A stretch of 64,000 nucleotides of DNA, taken from Leptospira haakeii (GTDB lineage: Bacteria > Spirochaetota > Leptospiria > Leptospirales > Leptospiraceae). The first letter of the stretch is position 1, and each line of letters opens with the position of its first letter. This document shows, one piece after another, positions 8,834 through 18,446 of the stretch. The stretch lies in assembly GCF_002812045.1 (NCBI RefSeq), contig NZ_NPEG01000006.1:124001-188000 (forward strand). Direction: 5' to 3'. Below the pieces are notes generated by a model. It did no database searches, was not told the DNA's origin, and saw nothing but the letters and a program-made list of their open reading frames with translations. A program made the position numbers and the translations under genes.

Positions 8834-10629
8834 AATGGTTTCCATTCCGGGTCGAGGAGGAAAATCGATATTATCTTCGAGATTTCCTAATTTTATCCGG
8901 AGTGATCTCTTTAGCAGTACTCGCGGCTGAGCTAATTCATTTTCGGAATTCGGAAAATATAGATATAGTAGATCGAATACTGATCTATGTATATTATACG
9001 GTTCCTTTAGTCGTACTATTCCTGATCCTTTCTTATTTTTATAGGAATCGTAGGAATTTAGAAACTGGAAGGCTTAAAAGTTCCATCCGATATAGACTTT
9101 CACTTTCCTTTTTATTTATAGCAATGCTTCCTTCTTTCCCTGTATTTTTGCTTACCTCCAATGTAATCGGAAGAGTATTCGAAGGATTTTACGGTTTGGA
9201 TATTGCCCAAGCTCTAGAAGCTGGAGATCATTTTGTCAGAAAAGAATTGGATCTTGAAAAAAATAACCTATTAGAAAAAGCTAAATTATTCAGGAATCTT
9301 GTCCAAAGGCAAAACCCAAATCCGAACTTACTTACGAACCGTGCGAATGAATTAGATCTAATCTCTAATCCGAATTATTATGTGGGATGGTATGAGAATA
9401 ATGTTCCTACACTCGAGAATAGATCCTTAAAATTAACGATTTCTCCGGAAGAATTTACAAGCCTCGGGAAAGAAGAAAACATTTCGGAAAGATTGGCATT
9501 AAATCAAAATTTAGGATTTTACCTACTTAAAATAGATTCATCTAATCCGGCAAAATTTTTGATATTAGGAAAACGCGTTTTTCAAGGAGAAGAGTCCAGA
9601 GCTTATTCTTTTATCAATACCAGAAAAAATTATATAACTGCCGACTTAACAAAGGAAAAACTTCCTTATGAAGTCAGGCTTACTATTACATTATTGACCG
9701 TATTTGCATTTTTACTTTCTATATTCTTCTCACTTGTATTTGCCAGGAAAATTTCAAGGCCTATCATAGATCTTGCCAACGCTACTCAAAAAGTTTCCTT
9801 AGGAGATACAGATATCAATCTTCCACTAACAGAGGGAGGTGAGATCGGTGCATTAGTAGAATCTTTTAACCAAATGGTGAAAGATCTAAAATCCAAAAAT
9901 GAAGAGCTAATGCATACCCAAAGGATCGCAGCTTGGAAAGAAGTAGCTCAGCGAATGGCTCACGAAATTAAAAATCCTCTGACTCCGATCCAACTTTCTG
10001 CGGAAAGAATACGTAGAAAATTGAACTCGGATGTCCCTGAAGAATTCCAAGAGATCGTAACCAAGGGAAGCGAAACCATAGTCGGTCAGGTAAAAATTTT
10101 AGAACATCTAGTAAACGAATTCTCTGAGTTTGCAAGAATGCCTGCACCTAGGTTGATCAACCAACATTTGGAACCGGTAGTCTTAGAAAGTGCGAAACTT
10201 TTCGAACACACACCAGGCATCCAAATTGAACTCAACTTCGCAAAAAATTTGCCTGAAATCTTTTTGGACAAAAAACTGTTTTTAGGGATCATGAACAATC
10301 TTTTCAAAAATGCGGTGGAAGCCATAGAAAAGAGAAGGCAAAGCGGCGACTCCGGATTTTCCCAAGGAAAAGTCCGGATTTCTACCGTATTAGAAAAAAG
10401 GATCATGAGACGATCAGTGGTTTTACTTGTAGAGGATAATGGGATCGGAATTTCTCAAGAATACAGACCTAAGATTTTCGAGCCTTATTATTCCACTAAA
10501 GACGAACATGTTTCCGGGATAGGGCTTGCAATCGTTCAAAAAACGGTGATCGATCATAACGGTCATATTTCCGTGGACTCATCCGAATTAGGCGGATGTA
10601 AATTTAGGATAGAACTTCCCGTAGCTTAG
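8830..10629 (+). CDS. NtrY-like membrane sensor histidine kinase
   Basis: A 599-residue kinase. Three membrane segments lie near residues 18-38, 47-68 and 87-112. A periplasmic sensing region follows (about 113-280), then a fourth membrane segment (about 285-310) and a HAMP linker beginning RPIIDLAN. The HisKA motif is MAHEIKNPLTPIQ with the phosphoacceptor His near residue 378. The ATPase domain has NNLFKNAVEA, VEDNGIGIS and GIGLAIV. This layout and the NPLTPIQLSAERI stretch are typical of NtrY. It overlaps ptsH by 4 bp and is followed without any gap by its presumed partner regulator. The signal is unknown. Confidence 0.9.
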   Translation: MKWFPFRVEEENRYYLRDFLILSGVISLAVLAAELIHFRNSENIDIVDRILIYVYYTVPLVVLFLILSYFYRNRRNLETGRLKSSIRYRLSLSFLFIAMLPSFPVFLLTSNVIGRVFEGFYGLDIAQALEAGDHFVRKELDLEKNNLLEKAKLFRNLVQRQNPNPNLLTNRANELDLISNPNYYVGWYENNVPTLENRSLKLTISPEEFTSLGKEENISERLALNQNLGFYLLKIDSSNPAKFLILGKRVFQGEESRAYSFINTRKNYITADLTKEKLPYEVRLTITLLTVFAFLLSIFFSLVFARKISRPIIDLANATQKVSLGDTDINLPLTEGGEIGALVESFNQMVKDLKSKNEELMHTQRIAAWKEVAQRMAHEIKNPLTPIQLSAERIRRKLNSDVPEEFQEIVTKGSETIVGQVKILEHLVNEFSEFARMPAPRLINQHLEPVVLESAKLFEHTPGIQIELNFAKNLPEIFLDKKLFLGIMNNLFKNAVEAIEKRRQSGDSGFSQGKVRISTVLEKRIMRRSVVLLVEDNGIGISQEYRPKIFEPYYSTKDEHVSGIGLAIVQKTVIDHNGHISVDSSELGGCKFRIELPVA

Positions 10630-11973
10630 ATGAGAATATTCATAGTAGACGATGAACCGGAAATCCGCAAATCTCTCCAAGATATTTTGGAAGATGAGAA
10701 TTACGAAGTGGAACAATTTTCTTCCGGCAAAAACTTCCTAAAACATCTAAAGATAGAAAGGCCAAGCCTTGTTTTATTAGATGTGTGGCTCGGAAATGAA
10801 GATGGATTAATCATCTTAGATGAGATCAAAAAAATTTATCCGACAGTCCCAGTGGTCATGATCTCTGGACATGGAACAATAGAACTTGCAGTACAAGCTA
10901 CCAAAAAAGGTGCATTAGACTTCTTAGAAAAACCATTGTCCATCGCAAAAGTATTAGAAGCAGTAGAAGAAGCGCTTGTATATTCCGAAAAGTCAGAAGC
11001 TCCGGAAATCAAATTGGAATCTGATGAAATTTTAGGAAATTCTCCTGCAATCCAAAAAGTGAAATTCTCCATAGCTCAAGCAGCTGCTACAAACGCTAGA
11101 GTTTTTATTTATGGAGAAAATGGAACGGGCAAAGAATTAGTCGCCAAAACTATATTCAAAAATTCTAAAAGGAAAGACCAACCGTTCGTAGAGGTCAATT
11201 GTGCTGCTCTTCCTGAAGACTTAATAGAATCGGAACTTTTCGGATACGTAAAAGGTGCTTTTACGGGTGCAACTGACACTAGGATCGGAAAATTCGAGGC
11301 TGCAAATGGAGGCACCTTGTTTTTGGACGAGATATGTGATATGTCTTTGTCCACCCAGGCAAAAGTTCTTCGTATCCTACAAGAACAAAGATTTGAAAAA
11401 TTGGGAAGTACAGAACAAGTTTCCGTAGATGTTAGGGTGATCGCTGCTACAAACATCCCAGTAGAAGAAGCAATTAAAGAAGGGAAATTCAGAGAAGATC
11501 TTTATTATAGATTGAATGTGATCCCGATCGTAATTCCTCCATTAAGAGATCGCAAATCCGATATTCCATTACTTGTAGATCATTACGTCAGACAAACAAT
11601 CGCAGAAAATAATCTAACTCCTAAAATTATAGAAAAGGAAGCGGTTTCCATCTTAGAAAACCATTTCTGGCCAGGGAATATCAGAGAACTTAAGAACGTG
11701 ATCGAAAGACTTTGTATCATGACTGTAAGCGATATTATCCGCGCTCAAGACGTGAAGGACTCCATGACTGGCTTCGTAAAAGCGAATGATCTGGTGGAAA
11801 AAGGGGACTTCAAAAAGGCGAAAGAAGAATTCGAAAAACAATATATTCTAAAAACATTACAGACAAACGAAGGAAATGTTTCCAAAACTTCCAAGGCTCT
11901 CGGAATAGAAAGATCTCATTTATACAGAAAAATGAAATCCTTAGGAATACAGGCGGACGATATCCATGACTAA
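10630..11973 (+). CDS. NtrX/NtrC-family sigma-54-dependent response regulator
   Basis: A 447-residue enhancer-binding protein. The receiver domain (1-115) has the acceptor Asp in LVLLDVWLG. The AAA+ domain has Walker A GENGTGKE near residue 160, and the sigma-54 contact motif GAFTGA near 208. The C-terminal Fis-type helix-turn-helix includes LGIERSHLYRKM. The intact GAFTGA means it should drive sigma-54 open-complex formation, with rpoN nearby. It starts directly after the kinase stop codon and overlaps the following gene by 8 bp. Target promoters are not identified. Confidence 0.92.
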   Translation: MRIFIVDDEPEIRKSLQDILEDENYEVEQFSSGKNFLKHLKIERPSLVLLDVWLGNEDGLIILDEIKKIYPTVPVVMISGHGTIELAVQATKKGALDFLEKPLSIAKVLEAVEEALVYSEKSEAPEIKLESDEILGNSPAIQKVKFSIAQAAATNARVFIYGENGTGKELVAKTIFKNSKRKDQPFVEVNCAALPEDLIESELFGYVKGAFTGATDTRIGKFEAANGGTLFLDEICDMSLSTQAKVLRILQEQRFEKLGSTEQVSVDVRVIAATNIPVEEAIKEGKFREDLYYRLNVIPIVIPPLRDRKSDIPLLVDHYVRQTIAENNLTPKIIEKEAVSILENHFWPGNIRELKNVIERLCIMTVSDIIRAQDVKDSMTGFVKANDLVEKGDFKKAKEEFEKQYILKTLQTNEGNVSKTSKALGIERSHLYRKMKSLGIQADDIHD

Positions 11974-12811
11974 GCCTGGAATATTTCAGGAACTAAAAGG
12001 AATTCTTCAGGACTTCAAATTTTTAGTCCAAAATGGAGAATTCCCGATCATACGCAGACAGGGTGAAAAAGATCCGCAAGATATGGACCTGGAATGGAAA
12101 GATTCTTGGGCCTGGTCTTCTTTAGGATCTAAAAAGGAAAAAGAGACTTCTGTACCAGGGGTCCAAATGAGGATCCCTCCTAAAAAAGAAGACAGAAACT
12201 TCTCCTGTAAATTATGTTCGGATCGACTTAGCGCAGTTCGTCATTTTATCATCAGAGGCAGAAAGAAAATATTAGTACTTCATTATACTGGGGAAACTAT
12301 TTCCGGTAAAGAATCTTATGTAAAAACTTCTCCTTTAAAAATTTTCAGAACAAACGAAGCAGAAGACGTATTCGATAGAATGATCCAAAAAGTATTCGGA
12401 TTTACGATGAAGGAGTTCTATTTCCAAGAATTTCCAGGATGTTTATTTTCCCAAGATAGATCTAATGAAGAAGATTGGAAAAGAAGAGCCCATAACTGCA
12501 AAGTCCAAGTATTAGAAACCATACAAGAAGAAGGGATCCAAGGAATTATACTTCTAGGTGCCGCAGCAACCCTATATTTTGGAAAAGAAGAAGCACTCAA
12601 ACAAATGGGAAAAACTTTGGAATTCCAACCTGGGACTCCGATGGTAGTGCTTCGATCTCCTGAAGCGATCTTGGCGGTAGAACAAAAAAGAAAGTCCAGC
12701 AAGGCAGATTCTCCGGAATTCCAGGATGCTAAGAAGAAGGAAATAGAAGTCAAAGAAAGTATCCTATCTCAACTTGGGATCTTTCATCAGGAGATTAAAG
12801 AAAAAATTTGA
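11966..12811 (+). CDS. Divergent Fe-S uracil-DNA-glycosylase-like protein (inferred), function unknown
   Basis: A 281-residue soluble protein that I do not recognise with certainty. Its middle resembles family 4 uracil-DNA glycosylases: CKLC followed by LSAVR near residue 76 recalls the CxxCPLxxTR start of those enzymes, and further cysteines in FPGC and HNC fall where the other two Fe-S ligands would be. A GIQGIILLGAAATLYFG stretch matches the 'IIVPLGAVAA' helix-strand. However, the catalytic motif GExPG is absent (LHYTGE instead), and the HPSP/HPA loop is replaced by RSPEA. I therefore infer the fold and perhaps a 4Fe-4S cluster but not glycosylase activity. It is translationally coupled to the NtrX-like gene and, by TTGA, to priA. 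Confidence 0.5.
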   Translation: MTKPGIFQELKGILQDFKFLVQNGEFPIIRRQGEKDPQDMDLEWKDSWAWSSLGSKKEKETSVPGVQMRIPPKKEDRNFSCKLCSDRLSAVRHFIIRGRKKILVLHYTGETISGKESYVKTSPLKIFRTNEAEDVFDRMIQKVFGFTMKEFYFQEFPGCLFSQDRSNEEDWKRRAHNCKVQVLETIQEEGIQGIILLGAAATLYFGKEEALKQMGKTLEFQPGTPMVVLRSPEAILAVEQKRKSSKADSPEFQDAKKKEIEVKESILSQLGIFHQEIKEKI

Positions 12812-14751
12812 TCCAATACGCAGAACTAGCCTTTGATCTTCCTATCTTAGAAGACACGTTCACCTACGAGGTACCTCCAGGCACTCAAGTTGGAATGAGG
12901 GTAGAAACAAAACTTAGAGGAAGAAAAGAAGAAGGGATCGTATTATCCTTACATCATAATGAACCAAGCTACGAAGTTTTGCAAGTAGATCGGGTCATAG
13001 ACAAAACTCCAGTTATCAACGAAGAGCAGATTGAGCTCGCATATTGGGTAAAAGAACAATACCTTGCTTCTCTGGGGGAATGTATCCACAAGATGATCCC
13101 TTCCGGGAGAAGACATTCTAAAGTAAAACTTAACGAGAATATCTCCGCTTCCGAACCGTTTAAATTAAACGAAGAACAAGAAAGAGCTTACCAAAACATA
13201 AAATCGGATTTTGGAAAAGATTCTATCCATCTTTTATTCGGGATCACCGGAAGCGGAAAAACAGAAGTATATCTACATTTGATCCGTGATATACTACAAA
13301 ACTCAAACAAAGGAGTTTTGTTATTAGTTCCTGAGATCGGTCTTACCTATCATATTATTCGCAAATTAGAAGCAGTCTTTCCCGGACAGATCGCATTATT
13401 ACATTCTGCCTTAAAGGTCTCAGAAAGATTCAAAGCATATACGGACCTTCTACAAGGTAAAAAAAGGATCGCTGTAGGAACAAGATCCGCAGTATTCGCA
13501 CCCATCTCAAATTTGGGACTCGTCATCATAGACGAAGAACATGACGGTTCTTTTAAAGAACATTCCACACCAAGATATCATGCAAGACAGGTTGCATTAC
13601 AAAGATGCAGGCAGAATAAAGCGGTATTAGTTTTAGGATCAGCAACTCCTTCTTTAGAAGTGTATCATCTAGCAAAAACCGGTAAGATTGGACTGCAAGT
13701 CCTTACCAAAAGACCTGGAACAGCTAAACCGCCTACAGTCCGGATCGAAGAAAACAAAAAAGACGCAAGACTTCTTGGGTCGGAACTTACATTTGCGATC
13801 AAGCAGAGGTTGGATAAAAAAGAACAAGTCATTCTACTTCTAAACAGAAGAGGATACAGTCCTCTCATCTATTCAGAAAAAGAAAAAACATATATCCCAT
13901 GTCCAAATTGTACATCTCATCTATGTTATCATAAAAAAGGTACCGTTATCTGTCATCTCTGCGGATTTTCAGATTCTCTCCAAAGATTAGAATCTAAACT
14001 GGGAGAAAAACTTGTAATGATGGGAACGGGCACCCAAAAACTGGAAGAATTCCTTTTAGAAACTTTCCCTGGGGCAAAAGTAGAACGTTTAGACCAAGAT
14101 TCTATCCAGGATAAAAGTGTTCTTACTGACGTGATCGGAAGATTGGTGGACGGAGAGATAGATATTCTCACCGGTACACAGATGATCTCCAAAGGTTTAG
14201 ATGCGGCCCGAGTGACTCTTGTAGGAGTTCTGAATGCAGGAATTGGTTTGGGGCTTCCCGATTTCAGAGCTGGAGAAAGGGTATTTTCTCTATTGACCCA
14301 AGTGGCGGGAAGAGCAGGGCGATCCGATCTAGCGGGAGAAGTTTTGATCGAAACAAATACTGTAGATCATCCGATCATCCGAATGGCATTGGACCAAGAC
14401 TATATTCGATTTTATGAATCGGAGATCAAAACAAGAGAGGAACTTTTTTATCCGCCATTCTCTCGTTTAGTACGTATCTTATCCAGATCCAAGGATGAAA
14501 ATCTTTCTCTCAAAACGATCGAAGAAGTTCATCAAGTTTTGAAAAAGTATTTACCAGAACCAAACACAGTTGTTTTAGGTCCGGCTCCTTGTCCTTTTTA
14601 TAAAATAGATGCGAATTTCAGGAATCATATACTAATCAAAACGACTGTGCAGAATAAATGGAGAGAGATCCTAAAAAAAGAGATCAGACCTCTTAAAATT
14701 TCTAAAAACGTTTACCTGGAATTGGATTTTGATCCATTGGATCTTGTCTGA
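12808..14751 (+). CDS. priA: Primosomal replication helicase PriA, one zinc site missing
   Basis: A 647-residue PriA helicase that reloads the replicative helicase at stalled forks. The Walker A motif GITGSGKTE is near residue 146 and the DEEH box IDEEHD near 244; GTQMISKG and QVAGRAGRS motifs follow. The Zn region keeps only CPNC and CHLC (about residues 371-391). The CHDC-type pair before and the CPSC-type pair after, present in E. coli PriA, are absent, so one of the two zinc sites is lost. TTG start overlapping the previous stop; the end overlaps fmt by one base. Confidence 0.95.
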   Translation: MIQYAELAFDLPILEDTFTYEVPPGTQVGMRVETKLRGRKEEGIVLSLHHNEPSYEVLQVDRVIDKTPVINEEQIELAYWVKEQYLASLGECIHKMIPSGRRHSKVKLNENISASEPFKLNEEQERAYQNIKSDFGKDSIHLLFGITGSGKTEVYLHLIRDILQNSNKGVLLLVPEIGLTYHIIRKLEAVFPGQIALLHSALKVSERFKAYTDLLQGKKRIAVGTRSAVFAPISNLGLVIIDEEHDGSFKEHSTPRYHARQVALQRCRQNKAVLVLGSATPSLEVYHLAKTGKIGLQVLTKRPGTAKPPTVRIEENKKDARLLGSELTFAIKQRLDKKEQVILLLNRRGYSPLIYSEKEKTYIPCPNCTSHLCYHKKGTVICHLCGFSDSLQRLESKLGEKLVMMGTGTQKLEEFLLETFPGAKVERLDQDSIQDKSVLTDVIGRLVDGEIDILTGTQMISKGLDAARVTLVGVLNAGIGLGLPDFRAGERVFSLLTQVAGRAGRSDLAGEVLIETNTVDHPIIRMALDQDYIRFYESEIKTREELFYPPFSRLVRILSRSKDENLSLKTIEEVHQVLKKYLPEPNTVVLGPAPCPFYKIDANFRNHILIKTTVQNKWREILKKEIRPLKISKNVYLELDFDPLDLV

Positions 14752-15695
14752 TGAAAATCGCATTTTTTGGAACCCCGGAACCTTCTGCCAAACTATTGCA
14801 GGCGCTATTACAAGAGCCTGAGATCCAAGTACAATTCGTAGTTACAAATCCGGATCGTCCTAAAGGAAGAAGTAAAACTCTCGTTCCAAGTCCTGTAAAA
14901 GAAGTAGCACTTACAGCAAATCTTCCCGTATTCCAATACGAATCCATAAAGAAGGAAAAGGAAGAAGCACTTCAAAACTTGTCCAAGTTCGACGCAGAAC
15001 TTTACGTAGTGTTTGCATACGGTTCTATTCTTCCTAAAGAAATTTTTTCTCATCCTAAATTCGGTTCCATCAACCTACATGGGTCCATTCTTCCGGATTT
15101 GAGAGGTGCTTCCCCAGTCCAAACTTCTCTTTGGAAAGGTTATACTAAATCCGGGATCAGCATCCAATATCTGGGGGAAAAAATGGATGAAGGAGATATT
15201 ATTCGCATCCAAGAAGTGACTGTGGATTTAGAAGATGATACCGGATCTCTTATGGAAAAGATTACCCAGGCAGGGATCCAAAGTTTAATCCCACTTTTAA
15301 AAGGGCCTAGAACTTCATCTTTCGAGGCTAGTCCTCAAGATCATTCCAAGGCAACTTATTGTACTAAAATCCAGGCAGAAGATAGAATCCTGGATCTAAA
15401 ACTTTCAGCGATGGAAGTACATAATCGAATTCGTGCTTTAAGTCCGGATCTGGGCGGATATTGCAGTTTCAGAGGCAAACGTTTAGTTTTATGGAAAACA
15501 AAACCTGTAGATTTTTCTGAAACGTCTATCCAGGTAGGCAAATTGAAACGAATGGACAAAAAGGCCCTTCTTTTCCAGTGTGGAGATGGCCGTTTCTTAG
15601 AAATCCTTTCCGTTCAACCGGAAAATAAAAACAGAATGACTGTGGCAGATTTCATGAACGGTTTCCGTATTTCGGACGAGGATCGTTTCGAGTGA
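14751..15695 (+). CDS. fmt: Methionyl-tRNA formyltransferase
   Basis: A 314-residue enzyme that formylates initiator Met-tRNA using 10-formyl-tetrahydrofolate. The N-terminal FFGTPEPS stretch and the catalytic segment INLHGSILPDLRGASP (about residues 104-119, with Asn and His as catalytic residues) are intact. The C-terminal OB-like domain with NRIRAL is present. The usual partner gene def is not adjacent; instead fmt is in a priA-fmt-PASTA-rpe run of overlapping genes. Confidence 0.96.
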   Translation: MKIAFFGTPEPSAKLLQALLQEPEIQVQFVVTNPDRPKGRSKTLVPSPVKEVALTANLPVFQYESIKKEKEEALQNLSKFDAELYVVFAYGSILPKEIFSHPKFGSINLHGSILPDLRGASPVQTSLWKGYTKSGISIQYLGEKMDEGDIIRIQEVTVDLEDDTGSLMEKITQAGIQSLIPLLKGPRTSSFEASPQDHSKATYCTKIQAEDRILDLKLSAMEVHNRIRALSPDLGGYCSFRGKRLVLWKTKPVDFSETSIQVGKLKRMDKKALLFQCGDGRFLEILSVQPENKNRMTVADFMNGFRISDEDRFE

Positions 15696-16696
15696 CCAAG
15701 GAAGAACTCCGCTCTAAATATCTCCCTATCGGGGGTTACTTTTTTTTCATCGCATTCGGCTTAGTAGTCTTCTTCATAGCCGCCTTCTTAGTTGTATTCG
15801 TTCGTACTAAAAGCTCCACCATGGTAGTAATGCCTGATGTGGTAGGCAAACCGTACAACGAAGTCCATAACGAATTAATGCGTCTCCAGTTGAAAGTCAG
15901 ATTGGAGTCAAAACGTTATCCGGACAAAACTGATGGAATTATTATCTACCAATCCATTCGTCCTGGAAGAGAAGTGGAAGCAGGTTCCAAAGTTTCTCTT
16001 ACAGTCAATATTGGTTTAGACCGAATCGATATGCCTAACCTTAAAGGGCAAAGTTTGGTCTCCGCTAAAAACTCCATGGAAAAAGTTCTCTCGGGAGAAA
16101 CTTACGTTTCTCTAACACTTGGCGGGATCACCTATGTGGAAGTGAAAGAAGGAGAACAACCTGACACTGTAGTTGATCAAATTCCGGAAGCTGGCAAAAA
16201 TATCACCGCAGGTGAAAAAGTATTCTTACTGGTTACCAAACCTTCTACCAAGAAAAAAGAAGGGGAGCCTCAGGCAGGATTAGATTTTAAGCCTGGTGAT
16301 TCTTTTGCATTCGCGCAAAGAGCATTGGTAAGAGCAAAAATTTCTTCCAAAGCAGAAGTGGTTATTACCAAATTTCGCCCTGATAACGGAAAGATTGAAT
16401 CTGTCCAAAAAATAGGAAATGAATACAAATTTAAGGTATTTTATTTCGAGCCGGAAGATAGGGTAGAAAGCGGATACGAAAGTTTCGTGTATGAAGCTCC
16501 TGAAAACGGGACTTATTCTTTAATCGTAAAAGATCAAAACGACGAAACCAAACAAGTGGAAATCAGCGCTCCTACTACTTACCAAGAGGGAGAAAAAATC
16601 CAGACTGTCTTTTACAGAACAGGAGACGTGACACTGGTTCTTTTGGACGACAAAGGTTCGAAAGTAAAATCCAAAGACTACGAGAACGAATTTTGA
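15692..16696 (+). CDS. PASTA-domain membrane protein
   Basis: A 334-residue single-pass protein: cytoplasmic N terminus of about 12 residues, membrane segment near 14-36, then two PASTA domains (about 45-110 and 112-186). The PASTA hallmarks are [12 protein letters not shown] and [14 protein letters not shown], each ending in GxxVx[11 protein letters not shown] strands. A further beta-rich extracytoplasmic region follows (about 200-334). PASTA domains bind muropeptides or beta-lactams in penicillin-binding proteins and kinases, but here no kinase or transpeptidase domain is attached, so a peptidoglycan-sensing or binding role is inferred. GTG start, 4-bp overlaps with fmt and rpe. Confidence 0.85.
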   Translation: MTKEELRSKYLPIGGYFFFIAFGLVVFFIAAFLVVFVRTKSSTMVVMPDVVGKPYNEVHNELMRLQLKVRLESKRYPDKTDGIIIYQSIRPGREVEAGSKVSLTVNIGLDRIDMPNLKGQSLVSAKNSMEKVLSGETYVSLTLGGITYVEVKEGEQPDTVVDQIPEAGKNITAGEKVFLLVTKPSTKKKEGEPQAGLDFKPGDSFAFAQRALVRAKISSKAEVVITKFRPDNGKIESVQKIGNEYKFKVFYFEPEDRVESGYESFVYEAPENGTYSLIVKDQNDETKQVEISAPTTYQEGEKIQTVFYRTGDVTLVLLDDKGSKVKSKDYENEF

Positions 16697-17337
16697 AAAT
16701 CTCTGCTTCTATCCTAGCCACCCAACTTACAGCACTCGCAAATACTGTTCCTAATTTTAAAAAAGAAGGAATAGACCTAGTCCATATGGACGTGATGGAC
16801 GGAAACTTTGTGCCTCAGATCAGCTTCGGAGAAGCGGTCAATAAAGAGATCAAAGCAATGACCCAGATCCCACTGGACGTTCACCTAATGGTGGAAAAGC
16901 CTGAGAATCATGTCCCGAAATACTATGAACTAAATCCTTACTGCATTACTTTTCATGCAGAGACTACTCGTTTCCCAATTCGTTTAGCCCAAGAAATAAA
17001 GAAGAATGGACCAAAAGTTGGAGTTTCTCTCAACCCTGGGACTCCAGTTTCTGCGTTAGAAACACTTCTACCTTATATTGATCTAGTACTCATCATGACT
17101 GTGGAGCCTGGATTCTACGGACAGAAATTCGTGGATGGGGGAATGGACAAGATCAGAAAAGTCAAGTCTCTGATCTCTTCATATCCGATCGAGCTGGAAG
17201 TAGATGGGGGAGTCAATGATACAAATATCAAAGAACTCTCGCAAGCTGGTGTGGACATCTGTGTGGTGGGTGCCGGTTTATTCAAATCCGGTGACCCAAG
17301 CGAGAACGGTATCCGCTTAAAAAGCCTAACAAAGTAA
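16693..17337 (+). CDS. rpe: Ribulose-phosphate 3-epimerase
   Basis: A 214-residue TIM-barrel enzyme of the pentose phosphate pathway interconverting ribulose-5-phosphate and xylulose-5-phosphate. Motifs are ISASILA at the N terminus, [12 protein letters not shown] (metal-binding His and catalytic Asp), [21 protein letters not shown] and EVDGGVN (second Asp). The length is usual. TTG start overlapping the PASTA gene; last gene before the rpsP promoter region. Confidence 0.96.
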   Translation: MKISASILATQLTALANTVPNFKKEGIDLVHMDVMDGNFVPQISFGEAVNKEIKAMTQIPLDVHLMVEKPENHVPKYYELNPYCITFHAETTRFPIRLAQEIKKNGPKVGVSLNPGTPVSALETLLPYIDLVLIMTVEPGFYGQKFVDGGMDKIRKVKSLISSYPIELEVDGGVNDTNIKELSQAGVDICVVGAGLFKSGDPSENGIRLKSLTK

Positions 17338-17352
17338 GTCTTTTATTAAATA

Positions 17353-17381
17353 TTGACAGCCGGGCTTTCCGGGAAATTATG
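17353..17381 (+). promoter_or_regulatory. Putative sigma-70 promoter of the rpsP operon
   Basis: A perfect TTGACA lies at 17353-17358. The best -10 candidate is AATTAT at 17375-17380 with a 16-bp spacer (4 of 6 consensus matches). It falls in the 101-bp gap between rpe and rpsP, the only sizeable gap in the region. It would give a leader of about 50 bases; the rpsP TTG has a GAAGGA Shine-Dalgarno at 17424-17429. Confidence 0.5.
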
Positions 17382-17438
17382 GCGTATTAGGCAAACCCAT
17401 GCGGTAAGCCATCCTTATTTATTCGAAGGAATTTTACT

Positions 17439-17705
17439 TTGGTTAAGATCAGACTACAAAGAACCGGAGCCAAAAACAACCCTCACTACCGGGTCGTGGC
17501 TGCAGATGCCCGTTCCCCTAGAGACGGTAAATTTATCGATATTCTTGGACACTATCACCCGGCAGAGGCGAAAGGCCAAACGACCCTGAATAAAGAGAAA
17601 GTTTTAGGCTGGCTTAATAAAGGTGCTCAACCTACCGGAACCGTTCTGAACCTCATTAAACACGAGGGAATCTGGGCGGAATATAAACAATCTCTGAAGA
17701 AGTAA
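17439..17705 (+). CDS. rpsP: 30S ribosomal protein S16
   Basis: An 88-residue S16 with the family's N-terminal pattern [19 protein letters not shown] and the [18 protein letters not shown] motifs. TTG start confirmed by the GAAGGA ribosome binding site ten bases upstream. First gene of the conserved rpsP-khpA-rimM-trmD-rplS operon; its stop overlaps the next ATG. Confidence 0.97.
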   Translation: MVKIRLQRTGAKNNPHYRVVAADARSPRDGKFIDILGHYHPAEAKGQTTLNKEKVLGWLNKGAQPTGTVLNLIKHEGIWAEYKQSLKK

Positions 17706-17935
17706 TGGAAGAGCTGATCCGCTATATTGTTACTTCTCTAGTAGATCATCCGGAGGAGATTTCCGTTAAGGAAATCGAGGGCGACGAACAAACCGTCCTA
17801 GAACTCCGGGTTTCCCCGAAGGATGTGGGGAAAGTGATCGGCAAGAATGGTAGGATCGCAAAGTCCTTAAGAGCGATCTTAACCGCAGCCTCCATTAAAG
17901 CCGGAAAAAATTTCTCCTTAGAAATTATTGACTGA
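17705..17935 (+). CDS. khpA: KH-domain RNA-binding protein KhpA
   Basis: A 76-residue single KH domain with the [15 protein letters not shown] loop (GxxG-type RNA-binding motif, GKNG). Homologues (YlqC/KhpA) bind RNA, often with KhpB, and affect division and ribosome-related functions. Starts on the last base of the rpsP stop and overlaps rimM by 8 bp; this position between rpsP and rimM is widely conserved. Confidence 0.92.
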   Translation: MEELIRYIVTSLVDHPEEISVKEIEGDEQTVLELRVSPKDVGKVIGKNGRIAKSLRAILTAASIKAGKNFSLEIID

Positions 17936-18446
17936 GACTCGAATCCTAACCGGACATTTAGGAAAACCCTTCGGACTGAAGGGTTTTGTCCGACTGGTTG
18001 CAGAGGATAGTTCCATTCCGGGACTCAAATTTCCCCTCCAAGCCGTTCTAGAATTTCCCTCTAGAGAACCGGTTTCCGTAAAAATACTTAAAGCCACTAT
18101 ACAATCAGGAAAGATACTTTTACAGTTAGAAGGTATCAATTCTCCGGAAGAAGCTTCCTCCTTAACTGGCGGAAAACTGTATATCGATCGTTCTCATTTT
18201 CCAAAATCTAAAAACGAAGAATATTATCTATTCGAACTGAAAGGTTTGAAGGCGATTTCGGAAGATGGAAAAGAACTTGGTTGGGAATTGGTAGACATCC
18301 TAGAAAATCCGGCACATTCTATTTTAGTCTTTCAAGCAGAAGATTCAGAGATCTTAGTTCCTTATGTACAAAAACATGTTGGAAAAGTAATCTTAGAAGA
18401 AGGGTTGATCGTTGTCCTAAACCCCGAGGACTGGAATGAAATTTAA
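17928..18446 (+). CDS. rimM: 16S rRNA processing factor RimM
   Basis: A 172-residue RimM: N-terminal beta-barrel ([15 protein letters not shown], residues about 8-22) and C-terminal PRC barrel (YYLFELKGL, ending in a VPYVQKHV strand). It assists maturation of the 30S head with S19. The start is a TTG inside the khpA 3' end. It overlaps trmD by 11 bp. Confidence 0.93.
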   Translation: MTETRILTGHLGKPFGLKGFVRLVAEDSSIPGLKFPLQAVLEFPSREPVSVKILKATIQSGKILLQLEGINSPEEASSLTGGKLYIDRSHFPKSKNEEYYLFELKGLKAISEDGKELGWELVDILENPAHSILVFQAEDSEILVPYVQKHVGKVILEEGLIVVLNPEDWNEI

